Source: RBG-16-57-11 sp964503145
GTDB lineage: Bacteria; Chloroflexota; Anaerolineae; Anaerolineales; UBA4823
Length of the DNA: 64,000 bases
Direction: 5' to 3'
Assembly: GCA_964503145.1 (NCBI GenBank)
Contig: CAZCYV010000015.1
Span: forward strand, 1 to 64,000
The first letter of the stretch is position 1. Each line of letters starts with the position of its first letter. Position numbers and translations under genes: made by a program. The notes beneath the pieces were generated by a model that was not told the origin of the DNA, ran no database searches, and saw only the letters and a list, made by a program, of their open reading frames with translations. This document shows positions 16,756-24,789 of this stretch, piece after piece.

Positions 16756-18111
16756 ATGAGTCACACTCGGACGAAGAGGCAGCCTGGGCGCTTTGGCCTG
16801 TGGCTGAAAAAATATACCATCTGGTTGACGCCGGGGATGGGGGTAAAACGCTGGTTCCTGCTGATTCTGATGGGCATCACCCTGCTCGGCGTGGGCTTGG
16901 GCGTGTTGCTGCTGGAGGTTTACCGCACTGCGCCGGATACCTGGTGGTTGCCGATCCTTTCGGCGGCGTCGCTGCGTTTCCTGCCGCGCCTGGCGCGGGT
17001 GGCGATCTTTGGCGGGCTCGGGATGGGGTTGATTTTGTTCGGGCTATGGGAATTGAATCGCACTCTCCTGAAGCCGCTGATCCGCCCGGGGCGCGGGCTG
17101 GCAGATACGCTACGCCTGCACCGGCAGCGCGAACGTGGCCCGCGAGTGGTTGCTATCGGCGGCGGACATGGCCTGGCGACGCTGTTGCGGGGGATCAAGA
17201 ATCACTCGAATAACATCACGGCTATCGTCACGGTAGCAGATGATGGCGGGTCATCTGGCCGCTTACGGCGGGAGAAAGGCGTCCTGCCACCAGGAGATAT
17301 CCGCAACTGCCTGGCGGCGCTCTCAGACGACGAGGCTTTGCTGGCGCAGCTTTTTCAATACCGCTTCCCAGACGGCGAGGCCGGCTTGGATGGCCATTCC
17401 TTCGGCAATCTGTTCATCACCGCCCTGGCCGAGATCACCGGTAGCTTTGAGGCAGCGGTAGCAGAATCTGGTCGAGTGCTGGCAGTGCGGGGGCGGGTGT
17501 TGCCATCCACGCTGCATGACGTGCGCCTGTCTGCAGACGTGCGTCTGCCGCATGCCGTGAGCGAGGTGCGCGTGCAAGGCGAGAGCCAAATCCCCAAGAC
17601 CAACGGCAAAGTGCGGCATGTGTGGCTGGAACCGAGCAACCCTCCTGCTTTTCCTCAGGCTATCCAGGCCATCCTGGCGGCGGATTTGATCATCATTGGG
17701 CCGGGCAGCCTGTACACCAGCATTTTGCCAAACCTGCTGGTCCCAGATATTGCGGAGGCGATCCGCGCCAGTCGCGCCCTGAAGATCTTCGTGTGCAACG
17801 TGGCCACCGAGCAAGGCGAGACGACCGGATATGGGGTCGGAGACCACATCCGCGCCATTGAGGAGCATGTCGCTCCTGGCCTGTTCGATATCGCATTGGC
17901 AAACTCGAACGATACAGAGAAACTGCCCGAAGGGGTGGAATGGGTGCGGTTGGAGGCTGGCCTCGATCAGCACTATTGGATTTACCAGGCCGACCTGGTA
18001 GATGCGCTGCATCCCTGGCGGCATGATTCTGACAAGTTGGCCCGGGCGGTGATGGATTTATTCCATGAGCGCACCGGACCTTTGGTAGAATTGGATCGAA
18101 ATACAAAGTAA
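16756..18111 (+). CDS. yvcK: YvcK/CofD-like gluconeogenesis factor with N-terminal membrane helices
   Basis: 451 residues. The core (~130-445) is the YvcK family: VVAIGGGHGLATLLRGIK, VTVADDGGSSGRLR, PPGDIRNCLAAL, and IIGPGSLYTSILPNLLV. YvcK proteins bind UDP-GlcNAc and are needed for growth on gluconeogenic carbon and for cell-wall homeostasis. The first ~110 residues add two hydrophobic helices (~35-60 and ~80-100), an extension not present in the Bacillus protein. It heads a run with gap (37 nt on), pgk, a Ser/Thr kinase and tpiA. YvcK homologues in Firmicutes and mycobacteria are Ser/Thr kinase substrates, which makes this linkage suggestive. Confidence 0.92.
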   Translation: MSHTRTKRQPGRFGLWLKKYTIWLTPGMGVKRWFLLILMGITLLGVGLGVLLLEVYRTAPDTWWLPILSAASLRFLPRLARVAIFGGLGMGLILFGLWELNRTLLKPLIRPGRGLADTLRLHRQRERGPRVVAIGGGHGLATLLRGIKNHSNNITAIVTVADDGGSSGRLRREKGVLPPGDIRNCLAALSDDEALLAQLFQYRFPDGEAGLDGHSFGNLFITALAEITGSFEAAVAESGRVLAVRGRVLPSTLHDVRLSADVRLPHAVSEVRVQGESQIPKTNGKVRHVWLEPSNPPAFPQAIQAILAADLIIIGPGSLYTSILPNLLVPDIAEAIRASRALKIFVCNVATEQGETTGYGVGDHIRAIEEHVAPGLFDIALANSNDTEKLPEGVEWVRLEAGLDQHYWIYQADLVDALHPWRHDSDKLARAVMDLFHERTGPLVELDRNTK

Positions 18112-18148
18112 AATCAAAAGAGGCCCATATTAGAAACGGAGGATCAAA

Positions 18149-19204
18149 ATGACAGTCAAAGTAGGTATCAACGGTTTCGGCCGCATCGGCCGACAGGTCT
18201 TGAAAGCCATCCTGGATTACCATTCAGATGAGCTGGAAGTGGTCGCTTTCAACGATATCGGCGACTTGAAGACGATGGCCCACCTGCTCAAGTATGACTC
18301 GAACTACGGCCGCTTCAACGGCACGGTCGAGGTCCAGGGGGATTCCCTGGTGGTGAATGGCAAGCCGGTCCGGGCGTTCAAAGAGACCGATCCTGCAGCC
18401 ATCCCTTGGGGCGATTTGGGAGTCTCCATCGTTATCGAAAGCACCGGCATCTTCACCGTCAAGAGCGACGGCGTAAACAAGAAGGGCAAGATGGTGAAAG
18501 GCGCCGAGAATCACATCACCAAAGGCGGCGCCAAGAAGGTCATCATCTCGGCCCCGGCCGAGGGAGAGGATTTGACGGTGGTGTTGGGCGTGAACGATTC
18601 GATGTATGACCCGGCAAAACACCATGTGGTTTCCAACGCCTCCTGCACCACCAACGGCCTGGCGCCGGCGGTCAAGGTGGTGAACGATCACTATAAAGTC
18701 GTGCGCGGCTTCATGACCACCATTCACGCGTACACCAATGACCAGAAAATCCTGGATCTGCCTCATAGCGACCTGCGCCGGGCGCGGGCGGCGGCAATGA
18801 GCATCATCCCCACTACCACCGGCGCGGCCAAGGCAATCAAGCTGGTCATCCCTGAACTGGCCGGCAAGCTGGACGGCTACGCGCTGCGTGTGCCCACTTC
18901 CACGGTTTCGGTGATCGATCTGACGGTGGAATTGGAAAAGGCTACCACCACCGAGCAGTTACGCCAGGACTTCCGCGATGCGGCCGCAGGTCCGCTCAAG
19001 GGTATCCTGGGAGCAGAGGACGAGCCGCTGGTCAGCATCGATTACAAGGGCGATCCGCGCAGTTCGATCGTCGATTTGCCCTTCACCATGGTGCTGGGCA
19101 AGGAGAGCAGCAACTTTGCCAAGATCGTCGCCTGGTATGACAACGAATGGGGCTACTCGGTGCGCACTGCCGATCTGGCAGCGCTGATGGCGAAATCTCT
19201 GTGA
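18149..19204 (+). CDS. gap: Glyceraldehyde-3-phosphate dehydrogenase
   Basis: Oxidises and phosphorylates glyceraldehyde-3-phosphate in glycolysis. 351 residues, slightly longer than the usual ~335. Rossmann start GINGFGRIGRQVL, an Asp after the second strand (AFNDIGD) that favours NAD, and the catalytic Cys166 in NASCTTNGLAP. The conserved WYDNEWGYS lies at the C-terminus. A good ribosome site (GGAGG) precedes the ATG. Extra residues sit around 105-125 (lysine-rich). Followed by a perfect 16-bp hairpin and then pgk, the classic gap-pgk-tpi order. Confidence 0.97.
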   Translation: MTVKVGINGFGRIGRQVLKAILDYHSDELEVVAFNDIGDLKTMAHLLKYDSNYGRFNGTVEVQGDSLVVNGKPVRAFKETDPAAIPWGDLGVSIVIESTGIFTVKSDGVNKKGKMVKGAENHITKGGAKKVIISAPAEGEDLTVVLGVNDSMYDPAKHHVVSNASCTTNGLAPAVKVVNDHYKVVRGFMTTIHAYTNDQKILDLPHSDLRRARAAAMSIIPTTTGAAKAIKLVIPELAGKLDGYALRVPTSTVSVIDLTVELEKATTTEQLRQDFRDAAAGPLKGILGAEDEPLVSIDYKGDPRSSIVDLPFTMVLGKESSNFAKIVAWYDNEWGYSVRTADLAALMAKSL

Positions 19205-19211
19205 TGTTTTC

Positions 19212-19248
19212 GATGTGATCCACGCCGCCCGACGGCGTGGATCACATC
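19212..19248 (+). other. Perfect 16-bp intercistronic hairpin between gap and pgk
   Basis: Arms 19212-19227 and 19233-19248 are perfectly complementary (16 bp) around a CCCGA loop. It begins 8 nt after the gap stop codon and ends 16 nt before the pgk ATG. There is no T-run after it, so it is not a standard intrinsic terminator. It is better read as an mRNA processing or stabilising element. Confidence 0.85.
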
Positions 19249-19264
19249 TTGAAAAGAGGATTCT

Positions 19265-20440
19265 ATGTTCAATAAAAAGCTAATCACCGATATCGATGTC
19301 AAGGGCAAGAAAGTTTTGGTGCGTGTAGATTTTAATGTACCGATCAAAGACGGCAAAGTAGAAGATGACACACGCATCGTAGCCGCGTTGCCCACCATTC
19401 GCTATTTACTGGATCAGGGGGCGGCGGTAATCTTGTGCTCTCATCTGGGCCGCCCGAAAGAAGGCCCCGACCCTAAGTACTCGATGCGTCCGACGGCGGA
19501 GCATCTCTCGACCTTGCTAGGCAAGCCGGTGGCTTTCTGCGAGGAGTGCGTTGGCCCGGTGGCCGAGGCGGCGGCGAGCCAACTCAAGCCCGGCGAGGTG
19601 CTGGTGCTGGAAAACACCCGCTTCTACAAGGGAGAAACCAAGAACGATCCGGAGATGGCCAGACAACTGGCGGCGTTGGCAGATATCTACGTCAATGACG
19701 CCTTCGGTTCGGCGCATCGCGCCCATGCCTCCACCGAGGGCGTAGCCAGGCTGCTCCCCGCCGTGGCAGGCTTTTTGATGGAAAAGGAAATCAAATACCT
19801 GGGGGCGGCGATCGCGAATCCAAAACGACCGTTCATCGCTATTCTGGGTGGGGCGAAGATCGTGGACAAGATCGGCGTGATCCGCAACCTGCTCAAGATT
19901 GCCGATGCAGTGCTGATCGGCGGCGGTATGGCGAATACGTTCTTTGCGGCGCAGGGCTATCCGATGGGCGATTCGTTGGTGGACGTCGAGGCGCTGGACA
20001 CCGCTCGCGAGATCCTGCAAGAAGCTGGGCCCCGCCTGCGCCTTCCAGTAGATGTGGTGATTGCCGATCGATTCGATGACGCCGCCGAGCGCAAGGTGAT
20101 GGCTGTTGGCCCAGTGCCAGATGGCTGGCGGATCATGGACATCGGCCCCGAGACAGTGGCGGCGTATGCCAAGGCTCTGAGTGGTGCTGGCACGGTGGTA
20201 TGGAACGGCCCGATGGGCGTCTTCGAGATGCCCAGCTTTGCCGCTGGTACTTTTGGCGTTGCCAAAGCGGTGGCCGAAAGCGGGGCGGTTTCGATCGTCG
20301 GCGGAGGCGATTCGGTCTCGGCGATTAACCAGTCTGGTTTGAGCGACAAGATCACACACATTTCCACCGGCGGCGGCGCTTCGCTGGAGATGCTGGAAGG
20401 GCTGACTCTACCCGGCGTGGCAGCGCTTCAGGATAAATAA
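19265..20440 (+). CDS. pgk: Phosphoglycerate kinase
   Basis: Makes ATP from 1,3-bisphosphoglycerate. 391 residues, normal. Seen in order: VRVDFNVPI near the start, HLGRPKEG, YVNDAFGSAHRAHAS, AILGGAKIVDKI, VWNGPMGVFE and VGGGDSVSA, covering both lobes and the nucleotide site. Ribosome site AAGAGGA lies just upstream. It is co-directional with gap, and a second hairpin follows its stop codon, so expression of downstream genes may be set separately. Confidence 0.97.
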   Translation: MFNKKLITDIDVKGKKVLVRVDFNVPIKDGKVEDDTRIVAALPTIRYLLDQGAAVILCSHLGRPKEGPDPKYSMRPTAEHLSTLLGKPVAFCEECVGPVAEAAASQLKPGEVLVLENTRFYKGETKNDPEMARQLAALADIYVNDAFGSAHRAHASTEGVARLLPAVAGFLMEKEIKYLGAAIANPKRPFIAILGGAKIVDKIGVIRNLLKIADAVLIGGGMANTFFAAQGYPMGDSLVDVEALDTAREILQEAGPRLRLPVDVVIADRFDDAAERKVMAVGPVPDGWRIMDIGPETVAAYAKALSGAGTVVWNGPMGVFEMPSFAAGTFGVAKAVAESGAVSIVGGGDSVSAINQSGLSDKITHISTGGGASLEMLEGLTLPGVAALQDK

Positions 20441-20455
20441 CCATTGATTGTGGGC

Positions 20456-20489
20456 GAGGGATGAAAGGTGCAACTCTCATCCCTCGCTA
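20456..20489 (+). other. 11-bp hairpin after pgk (weak terminator or attenuator)
   Basis: Perfect inverted repeat: arms 20456-20466 and 20479-20489 (GCGAGGGATGA and its complement) with a 12-nt loop. The following sequence is T-rich (ATCATCTGTCGTTTTCTGTC) but lacks a clean T-tract. It lies 80 nt before the kinase start and could partly uncouple it from pgk. Confidence 0.7.
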
Positions 20490-20569
20490 TCATCTGTCGT
20501 TTTCTGTCATTAAGGACCCTTTTGGGTCTGCAGGGCTTTTAGGGCTTGGAGCCGTAGCAGGAGCAGCAG

Positions 20570-22510
20570 ATGCCATTCGTGGTTGGCGAAAATATCGGAC
20601 CCTACAGGCTGATAGAACAGCGGGGACAGGGCGGGATGGCCACTGTATTCAAAGCTTACCACCCAGCGCTGGATCGCTATGTTGCTATCAAGGTGTTGCA
20701 TCCGGCATTTACCCAGCAAGCGAACTTCCTAGCGCGTTTTCGGCGTGAGGCGCAGGTGGTAGCGCGGCTGGAGCACCCCAACATTGTGCCAGTTTATGAT
20801 TACGCAGAATATGAGAATCGCCCCTATCTGGTGATGAAGTTCATTGAAGGCGAAACGCTCAAGCGCCGATTGGAGCGCGGAGCGATAGAGTGGCAGGAGT
20901 TGCTCAAAATCGTCGAAAGCGTCGGCGCAGCATTGAGCTATGCCCACGCTCAGGGGGTGTTGCATCGCGATGTGAAACCTTCCAATGTGCTTCTGGCCAA
21001 CGATGGGCGGATTTACCTGGCGGATTTCGGACTGGCGAGAATTGCAGAAGCAGGCGAGTCGACGATCTCTACCGATTCAATGTTGGGCACACCACAATAT
21101 ATCTCTCCCGAGCAAGCATTGGGTCGTAAAGACCTGGACAGGCGGGTGGATATTTACTCTTTCGGCGTGGTGCTCTATGAACTTCTGGTGGGCAGAGTCC
21201 CGTTTAGCGCTGATACGCCATATTCTATCATTCATGACCACATCTATGCGCCATTACCTCTGCCTCGAAGCATCAATCCGAATCTGTCCGAGGCCGTGGA
21301 ACGCGTTCTGCTCAAGGCGCTTGCCAAAGATCGCAATGATCGCTACGCGGATGTGGAGATGCTGCTGGCTGCCTGGCGCGAGGCGGTGAAGCCTGACATG
21401 GGTGAAGCAGCGCCTGAACTCGTGCAAGTAATCGGCCAACCATCTGAGTCTCCAGCCGAGTTAGTGCAGGTGATCTCCAGGCCAGCGGAGCTGTCGGCCA
21501 GCGTTGCACAGACTATTGTCCTGGACGAAGGGCAGGCGAATCCCCCGCCGGCCGCGCCATTAACAGGCCGAGACAAGGCTGGCGCGCCGGTTGTTTCGGG
21601 ACACCCGAGAGGCGCTTTCGACCGATGGCGATGGGTATTCGTTGCTTTGCTTGCGTTGTTTTTGTTTGTCGCTGGCGCTATGGCGCTCTCGCCCGGCTTG
21701 CGTAACCGTGTCGCCTTGATCCAGAGCGCTTTGCCGCCGCCAGCCGCCCTGGTGGCGACCACCATGCCTCCATCCACAACAGGTGCACTTCCCTCTGCAA
21801 CTTTTGCCTCCCCGACAGCCACCTCCTGGCCGCCGACTTCTACCTCTCGGCCCCCAACTTCTACTCCTCGGCCCCCAACTGCCGAATTGCGCCGCTCGCC
21901 CGACTTGATTCATCAGGCGATCCAACTTGTGACCCAGCACCCTAATGACCCAGATGCCCATCTCGAGCTGGCCCTGGCTTATATGGCGCAAGATAAACCG
22001 TTCGAGGCGCGGCAGGCTCTCGAGAAGGCGGTGCGCCTGGCTGGTAATGCACCTGAGTTTATGGTGCGCGCTGGCGACCGTCTATTGGAGCGTCAGTCCT
22101 GGCTGGCGGCGGCTGGTATGTATGTGCTGGCAATCCAGCGCTTACCCTCGCCCGCGCCGCCGGAGTTGCAGAACCACATGTATCAATCCATGTACATGGC
22201 GGCCAGCCTCCCCGAGGCAGGCGACTTGCTCATCTTTTTACCTGAAGATCGATTGGCCCCGGGTATTGCAGAGTTATGCCGCGGGCGACATGCGCTGTTT
22301 CAAGGGGAGCTGCCGGCAGCGCGCAGCATCGCGCGCCATCTTCGGGAAGAATTTCCCGACATGCGCGAAGTTGGCTTGCTCGAGGCCGAAATCGCCCTGA
22401 AGTCCGGCGAAGTGGATGCCGCCAGGAATCAGCTGAACAATCTATTGCGCGACCCCCAGCTATCCCCATGGGGGCGGCGAATAGCCCAATATTTACTGAA
22501 TCAATCCTGA
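20570..22510 (+). CDS. Ser/Thr kinase with transmembrane helix and TPR domain
   Basis: 646 residues. Kinase domain (~8-270): GQGGMATVFKAY, VAIKVLHP, HRDVKPSN with Asp134, ADFGLARI, GTPQYISPEQAL. A hydrophobic helix (~346-366) and a Thr/Pro-rich linker (TSTPRPP repeats, ~400-435) follow. The C-terminal ~200 residues contain tetratricopeptide-like helices (PNDPDAHLELALAYMAQ), presumably outside the membrane. It sits between pgk and tpiA, 14 nt before tpiA, so it is probably co-transcribed with glycolysis genes. The placement suggests signalling related to carbon metabolism, possibly towards YvcK, but the target is unproven. Confidence 0.93.
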   Translation: MPFVVGENIGPYRLIEQRGQGGMATVFKAYHPALDRYVAIKVLHPAFTQQANFLARFRREAQVVARLEHPNIVPVYDYAEYENRPYLVMKFIEGETLKRRLERGAIEWQELLKIVESVGAALSYAHAQGVLHRDVKPSNVLLANDGRIYLADFGLARIAEAGESTISTDSMLGTPQYISPEQALGRKDLDRRVDIYSFGVVLYELLVGRVPFSADTPYSIIHDHIYAPLPLPRSINPNLSEAVERVLLKALAKDRNDRYADVEMLLAAWREAVKPDMGEAAPELVQVIGQPSESPAELVQVISRPAELSASVAQTIVLDEGQANPPPAAPLTGRDKAGAPVVSGHPRGAFDRWRWVFVALLALFLFVAGAMALSPGLRNRVALIQSALPPPAALVATTMPPSTTGALPSATFASPTATSWPPTSTSRPPTSTPRPPTAELRRSPDLIHQAIQLVTQHPNDPDAHLELALAYMAQDKPFEARQALEKAVRLAGNAPEFMVRAGDRLLERQSWLAAAGMYVLAIQRLPSPAPPELQNHMYQSMYMAASLPEAGDLLIFLPEDRLAPGIAELCRGRHALFQGELPAARSIARHLREEFPDMREVGLLEAEIALKSGEVDAARNQLNNLLRDPQLSPWGRRIAQYLLNQS

Positions 22511-22524
22511 CAAATGAGGACAAA

Positions 22525-23286
22525 ATGCGCAAACCATTCGTAGCAGGCAACTGGAAGATGTTCAAGACGGTGGCAGAGGCGCGTCACTTAGTATCAGAGC
22601 TGGTGCCGGGTTTGCAGGCCATCCAGGGGGTAGAGAAAGTGATCTGCCCGCCTTTCACGTCGCTGCTGGCAGTGGCGGCTCTGCTGGAAGGGACAGACAT
22701 TGGCCTGGGCGCCCAGAACATGCATTGGGAGCTTTCCGGCGCGTTCACCGGCGAGATCTCGCCGACGATGCTGGCCGAGTTGTGCCATTACGTCATCCTG
22801 GGCCATTCAGAGCGGCGTACCTATTTCGGCGAGACCGACGAGATGGTCAACCGTAAGGTGCAGGCTGCGCTGGCTCATGAACTGACCCCCATCGTGTGTG
22901 TGGGCGAAACGCTGGCCGAAAACGAGGCTGGGCGCACCGCAGAAGTGGTGGCGCGTCAGGTGCGGTTGGCTCTGGCGGATGTGAAGCTGTCGGCAGAGGG
23001 TGTCGCTCCCTTCGTTATTGCCTACGAGCCGGTTTGGGCAATCGGCACCGGGCGGGCAGCCACCGCCGAGGGCGCAGCGCAGGTGGTGCGCGAGGTGATC
23101 CGACCAACGGTTGCGGAGTTGTTTGGCGCAGCGACAGCACAAGCGGTGCGCGTGCTATACGGAGGTTCGGTGAACGCCAAGAACGCTGCCGAGTTCTTCG
23201 CCGAGCCTGAGATCGATGGGGCGCTGGTAGGCGGCGCCAGCCTGAAAGCGTCGGAATTCACGCAAATCGTGCAGGCCGCTGCCTGA
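22525..23286 (+). CDS. tpiA: Triosephosphate isomerase
   Basis: Interconverts dihydroxyacetone phosphate and glyceraldehyde-3-phosphate. 253 residues. GNWKMF at the start, catalytic His94 in ILGHSERR, catalytic Glu168 in AYEPVWAIGTG, and the phosphate-binding YGGSV. A longer in-frame extension (from 22276) lies inside the kinase gene and has no TIM sequence. I use the ATG at 22525, preceded by GAGGA. Closes the yvcK-gap-pgk-kinase-tpiA run. Confidence 0.97.
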   Translation: MRKPFVAGNWKMFKTVAEARHLVSELVPGLQAIQGVEKVICPPFTSLLAVAALLEGTDIGLGAQNMHWELSGAFTGEISPTMLAELCHYVILGHSERRTYFGETDEMVNRKVQAALAHELTPIVCVGETLAENEAGRTAEVVARQVRLALADVKLSAEGVAPFVIAYEPVWAIGTGRAATAEGAAQVVREVIRPTVAELFGAATAQAVRVLYGGSVNAKNAAEFFAEPEIDGALVGGASLKASEFTQIVQAAA

Positions 23287-23337
23287 AGTTTATGCGTGTA
23301 GGGACAGTTTTGGCCGCGCCCTGGCTGGAGGTGAAGG

Positions 23338-24099
23338 GTGCCCGGGGCGCTGCATAGCCTGGGGTGGCTCCTGCTCTCGCTGGGGCCACTTCTGTTTTTG
23401 CAGCGCCTGCTGCACCGCCAGGTGCAGACCTTATTTCTGTTGATCACCCGGCGCAGTGATCTTTCCATTGCCCTGTTCGCGTTGCTGTTCTTCCCCGGCG
23501 TACTGCTGCACGAAGGTAGCCATTACCTGGCGGCTAAGTTGCTGCGGGTGCGCACCGGGCGCTTTTCGATCATTCCACGCCCCTTGCCCAACGGGCGATT
23601 ACAGATGGGCTATGTCGAGACCGCCGCGTCGGATTGGGCGCGAGATACGCTGATCGGAGCCGCGCCGCTGATCACAGGCGGGTTGTTCGTGGCCTATGCC
23701 GGGTTGGCCCGATTGGGGCTTTTAGAGCTGTGGCAAATGTGGAAATCCAGCGGCTGGGAGGCGGCGTTAGCGATGCTCCCTCAGATCACGGCAGGATCCG
23801 ATTTTTGGGTGTGGTTCTACCTGACGCTGGTGGTGAGTAGCACGATGCTGCCTTCAGCGTCTGATCGGCGCGCTTGGCTGCCGCTGGGACTGACCGTCCT
23901 GGCGCTGCTGGGCGCCAGTCTGTTAGCGGGGATAGGGCCGTGGCTGGAGCAACACCTGGCGCCGGTTTTAGAGGCGCTGTTTCTGTCGGCAGCGGTTGTG
24001 TTTGCCATTAGCGCAGGGGCGCATTTGTTGTTGGTGATGCCCTTATGGTTGATTACCAGGTCGTTGATGAGATGGTTGAAGTTGGAGATAATATCCTGA
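23338..24099 (+). CDS. Polytopic membrane protein with HExxH motif (M50-like, putative)
   Basis: 253 residues with about six hydrophobic segments. In the second helix it has HEGSHYLAAKLL (His58, Glu59, His62), the zinc-protease pattern as seen in intramembrane M50 peptidases. A later STMLPSASD (around 180) could supply the third ligand at the place where M50 enzymes carry an NxxPxxxxDG-like segment, but the match is partial. The start is GTG, chosen because GGAGG lies 6 nt upstream. It follows tpiA by 51 nt. The protease role is inferred from one motif, and a non-proteolytic membrane protein is possible. Confidence 0.6.
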   Translation: MPGALHSLGWLLLSLGPLLFLQRLLHRQVQTLFLLITRRSDLSIALFALLFFPGVLLHEGSHYLAAKLLRVRTGRFSIIPRPLPNGRLQMGYVETAASDWARDTLIGAAPLITGGLFVAYAGLARLGLLELWQMWKSSGWEAALAMLPQITAGSDFWVWFYLTLVVSSTMLPSASDRRAWLPLGLTVLALLGASLLAGIGPWLEQHLAPVLEALFLSAAVVFAISAGAHLLLVMPLWLITRSLMRWLKLEIIS

Positions 24100-24210
24100 C
24101 GCGGACGGCTAATCCTCCTGACATACGAGGCTGTGAAAGGGGCTTTTACGCGGATTGCCGGCGGTGCCAGAAGGGCGCTCTACGGAGTCGCTCTCTCGAC
24201 GAAAACAAGT

Positions 24211-24501
24211 TCAGTTCTCGATGAACTCCCCGCCGCTGACCTCGCGGCTGAGCAGCCGCCGGTTGGCGTCGTAGGTCAGTTCGACCTGGATGCGCTGGAA
24301 GCAGCGCCCTTCACCGATCAACACTTTGCGGCAAAAGTAGATGGCTCTGCCGCTCTCGTCGTACTCCAGGCTCAGGTCGTTGTACAGGTTCACCCGCGTG
24401 CGGATTATCTCGCCACAGCGGTGACAACGCACTTCGATCCAGTCCACCGGCGTGGCGGATTTGGATGCGAAAAAGCGGGTCAATTTCTCCAACAAGCTCA
24501 T
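24211..24501 (-). CDS. Small zinc-ribbon-like protein, unknown function
   Basis: 96 residues from the ATG at 24501, which has GGAGG 8 nt upstream; a longer frame to 24633 would cross the promoter. It contains a CHRCGEIIRTRVN knuckle near residue 26 and a later Cys pair (FCRK and RCF), so one zinc site is plausible. The rest is beta-rich with charged surfaces. No characterised relative comes to mind. It is monocistronic with its own extended -10 promoter and converges on the HExxH membrane protein gene. Confidence 0.75.
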   Translation of the reverse strand: MSLLEKLTRFFASKSATPVDWIEVRCHRCGEIIRTRVNLYNDLSLEYDESGRAIYFCRKVLIGEGRCFQRIQVELTYDANRRLLSREVSGGEFIEN

Positions 24502-24520
24502 CGTAACGCCCTCCGGAAAA

Positions 24521-24529
24521 ATTATAGCA
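24521..24529 (-). promoter_or_regulatory. Extended -10 promoter of the small zinc-ribbon gene
   Basis: TGCTATAAT on the minus strand, 19 nt before the ATG at 24501. The transcript would start close to the GGAGG site. Confidence 0.6.
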
Positions 24530-24593
24530 TCACCTGCGTCGCTTTCCGATACAGTTATCCGCTGAAATCCCCTCCGACGCAGCGACGCCTTAT

Positions 24594-24655
24594 TGGTATA
24601 ATCCTTCTTCGCGATTGAGGCTGAGCGACCCAACCTGAAACAAATGTGCTATAAT
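24594..24655 (+). promoter_or_regulatory. Two extended -10 boxes in the uvrA upstream region
   Basis: TGGTATAAT (24594-24602) and TGCTATAAT (24647-24655) both point towards uvrA. The second would give a ~130-nt leader. I see no LexA-like operator or riboswitch in the leader, and nothing else in 24502-24789. Confidence 0.5.
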
Positions 24656-24789
24656 CGCGCTCTGGTCTGTCTGCATCATCGCTCACTCCAGACCAACCCA
24701 ATGCTGATGCTAAACATGATACGCTGCCTGGGCGCCGCAAGCCAGCAGCCGATTATTATTAACCGTAAGAGTGATCACGGATTGTACCT

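Noticed and set aside
22276..22524. N-terminal extension of triosephosphate isomerase (83 residues)
   Set aside because: It lies inside the kinase gene in another frame, has no TIM sequence, and the ATG at 22525 has a good ribosome site.
24214..24226. GTTC-N5-GAAC considered as a LexA box for uvrA
   Set aside because: It lies in the 3' end of the small zinc-ribbon gene, 560 bp from uvrA, with an off-consensus spacing.
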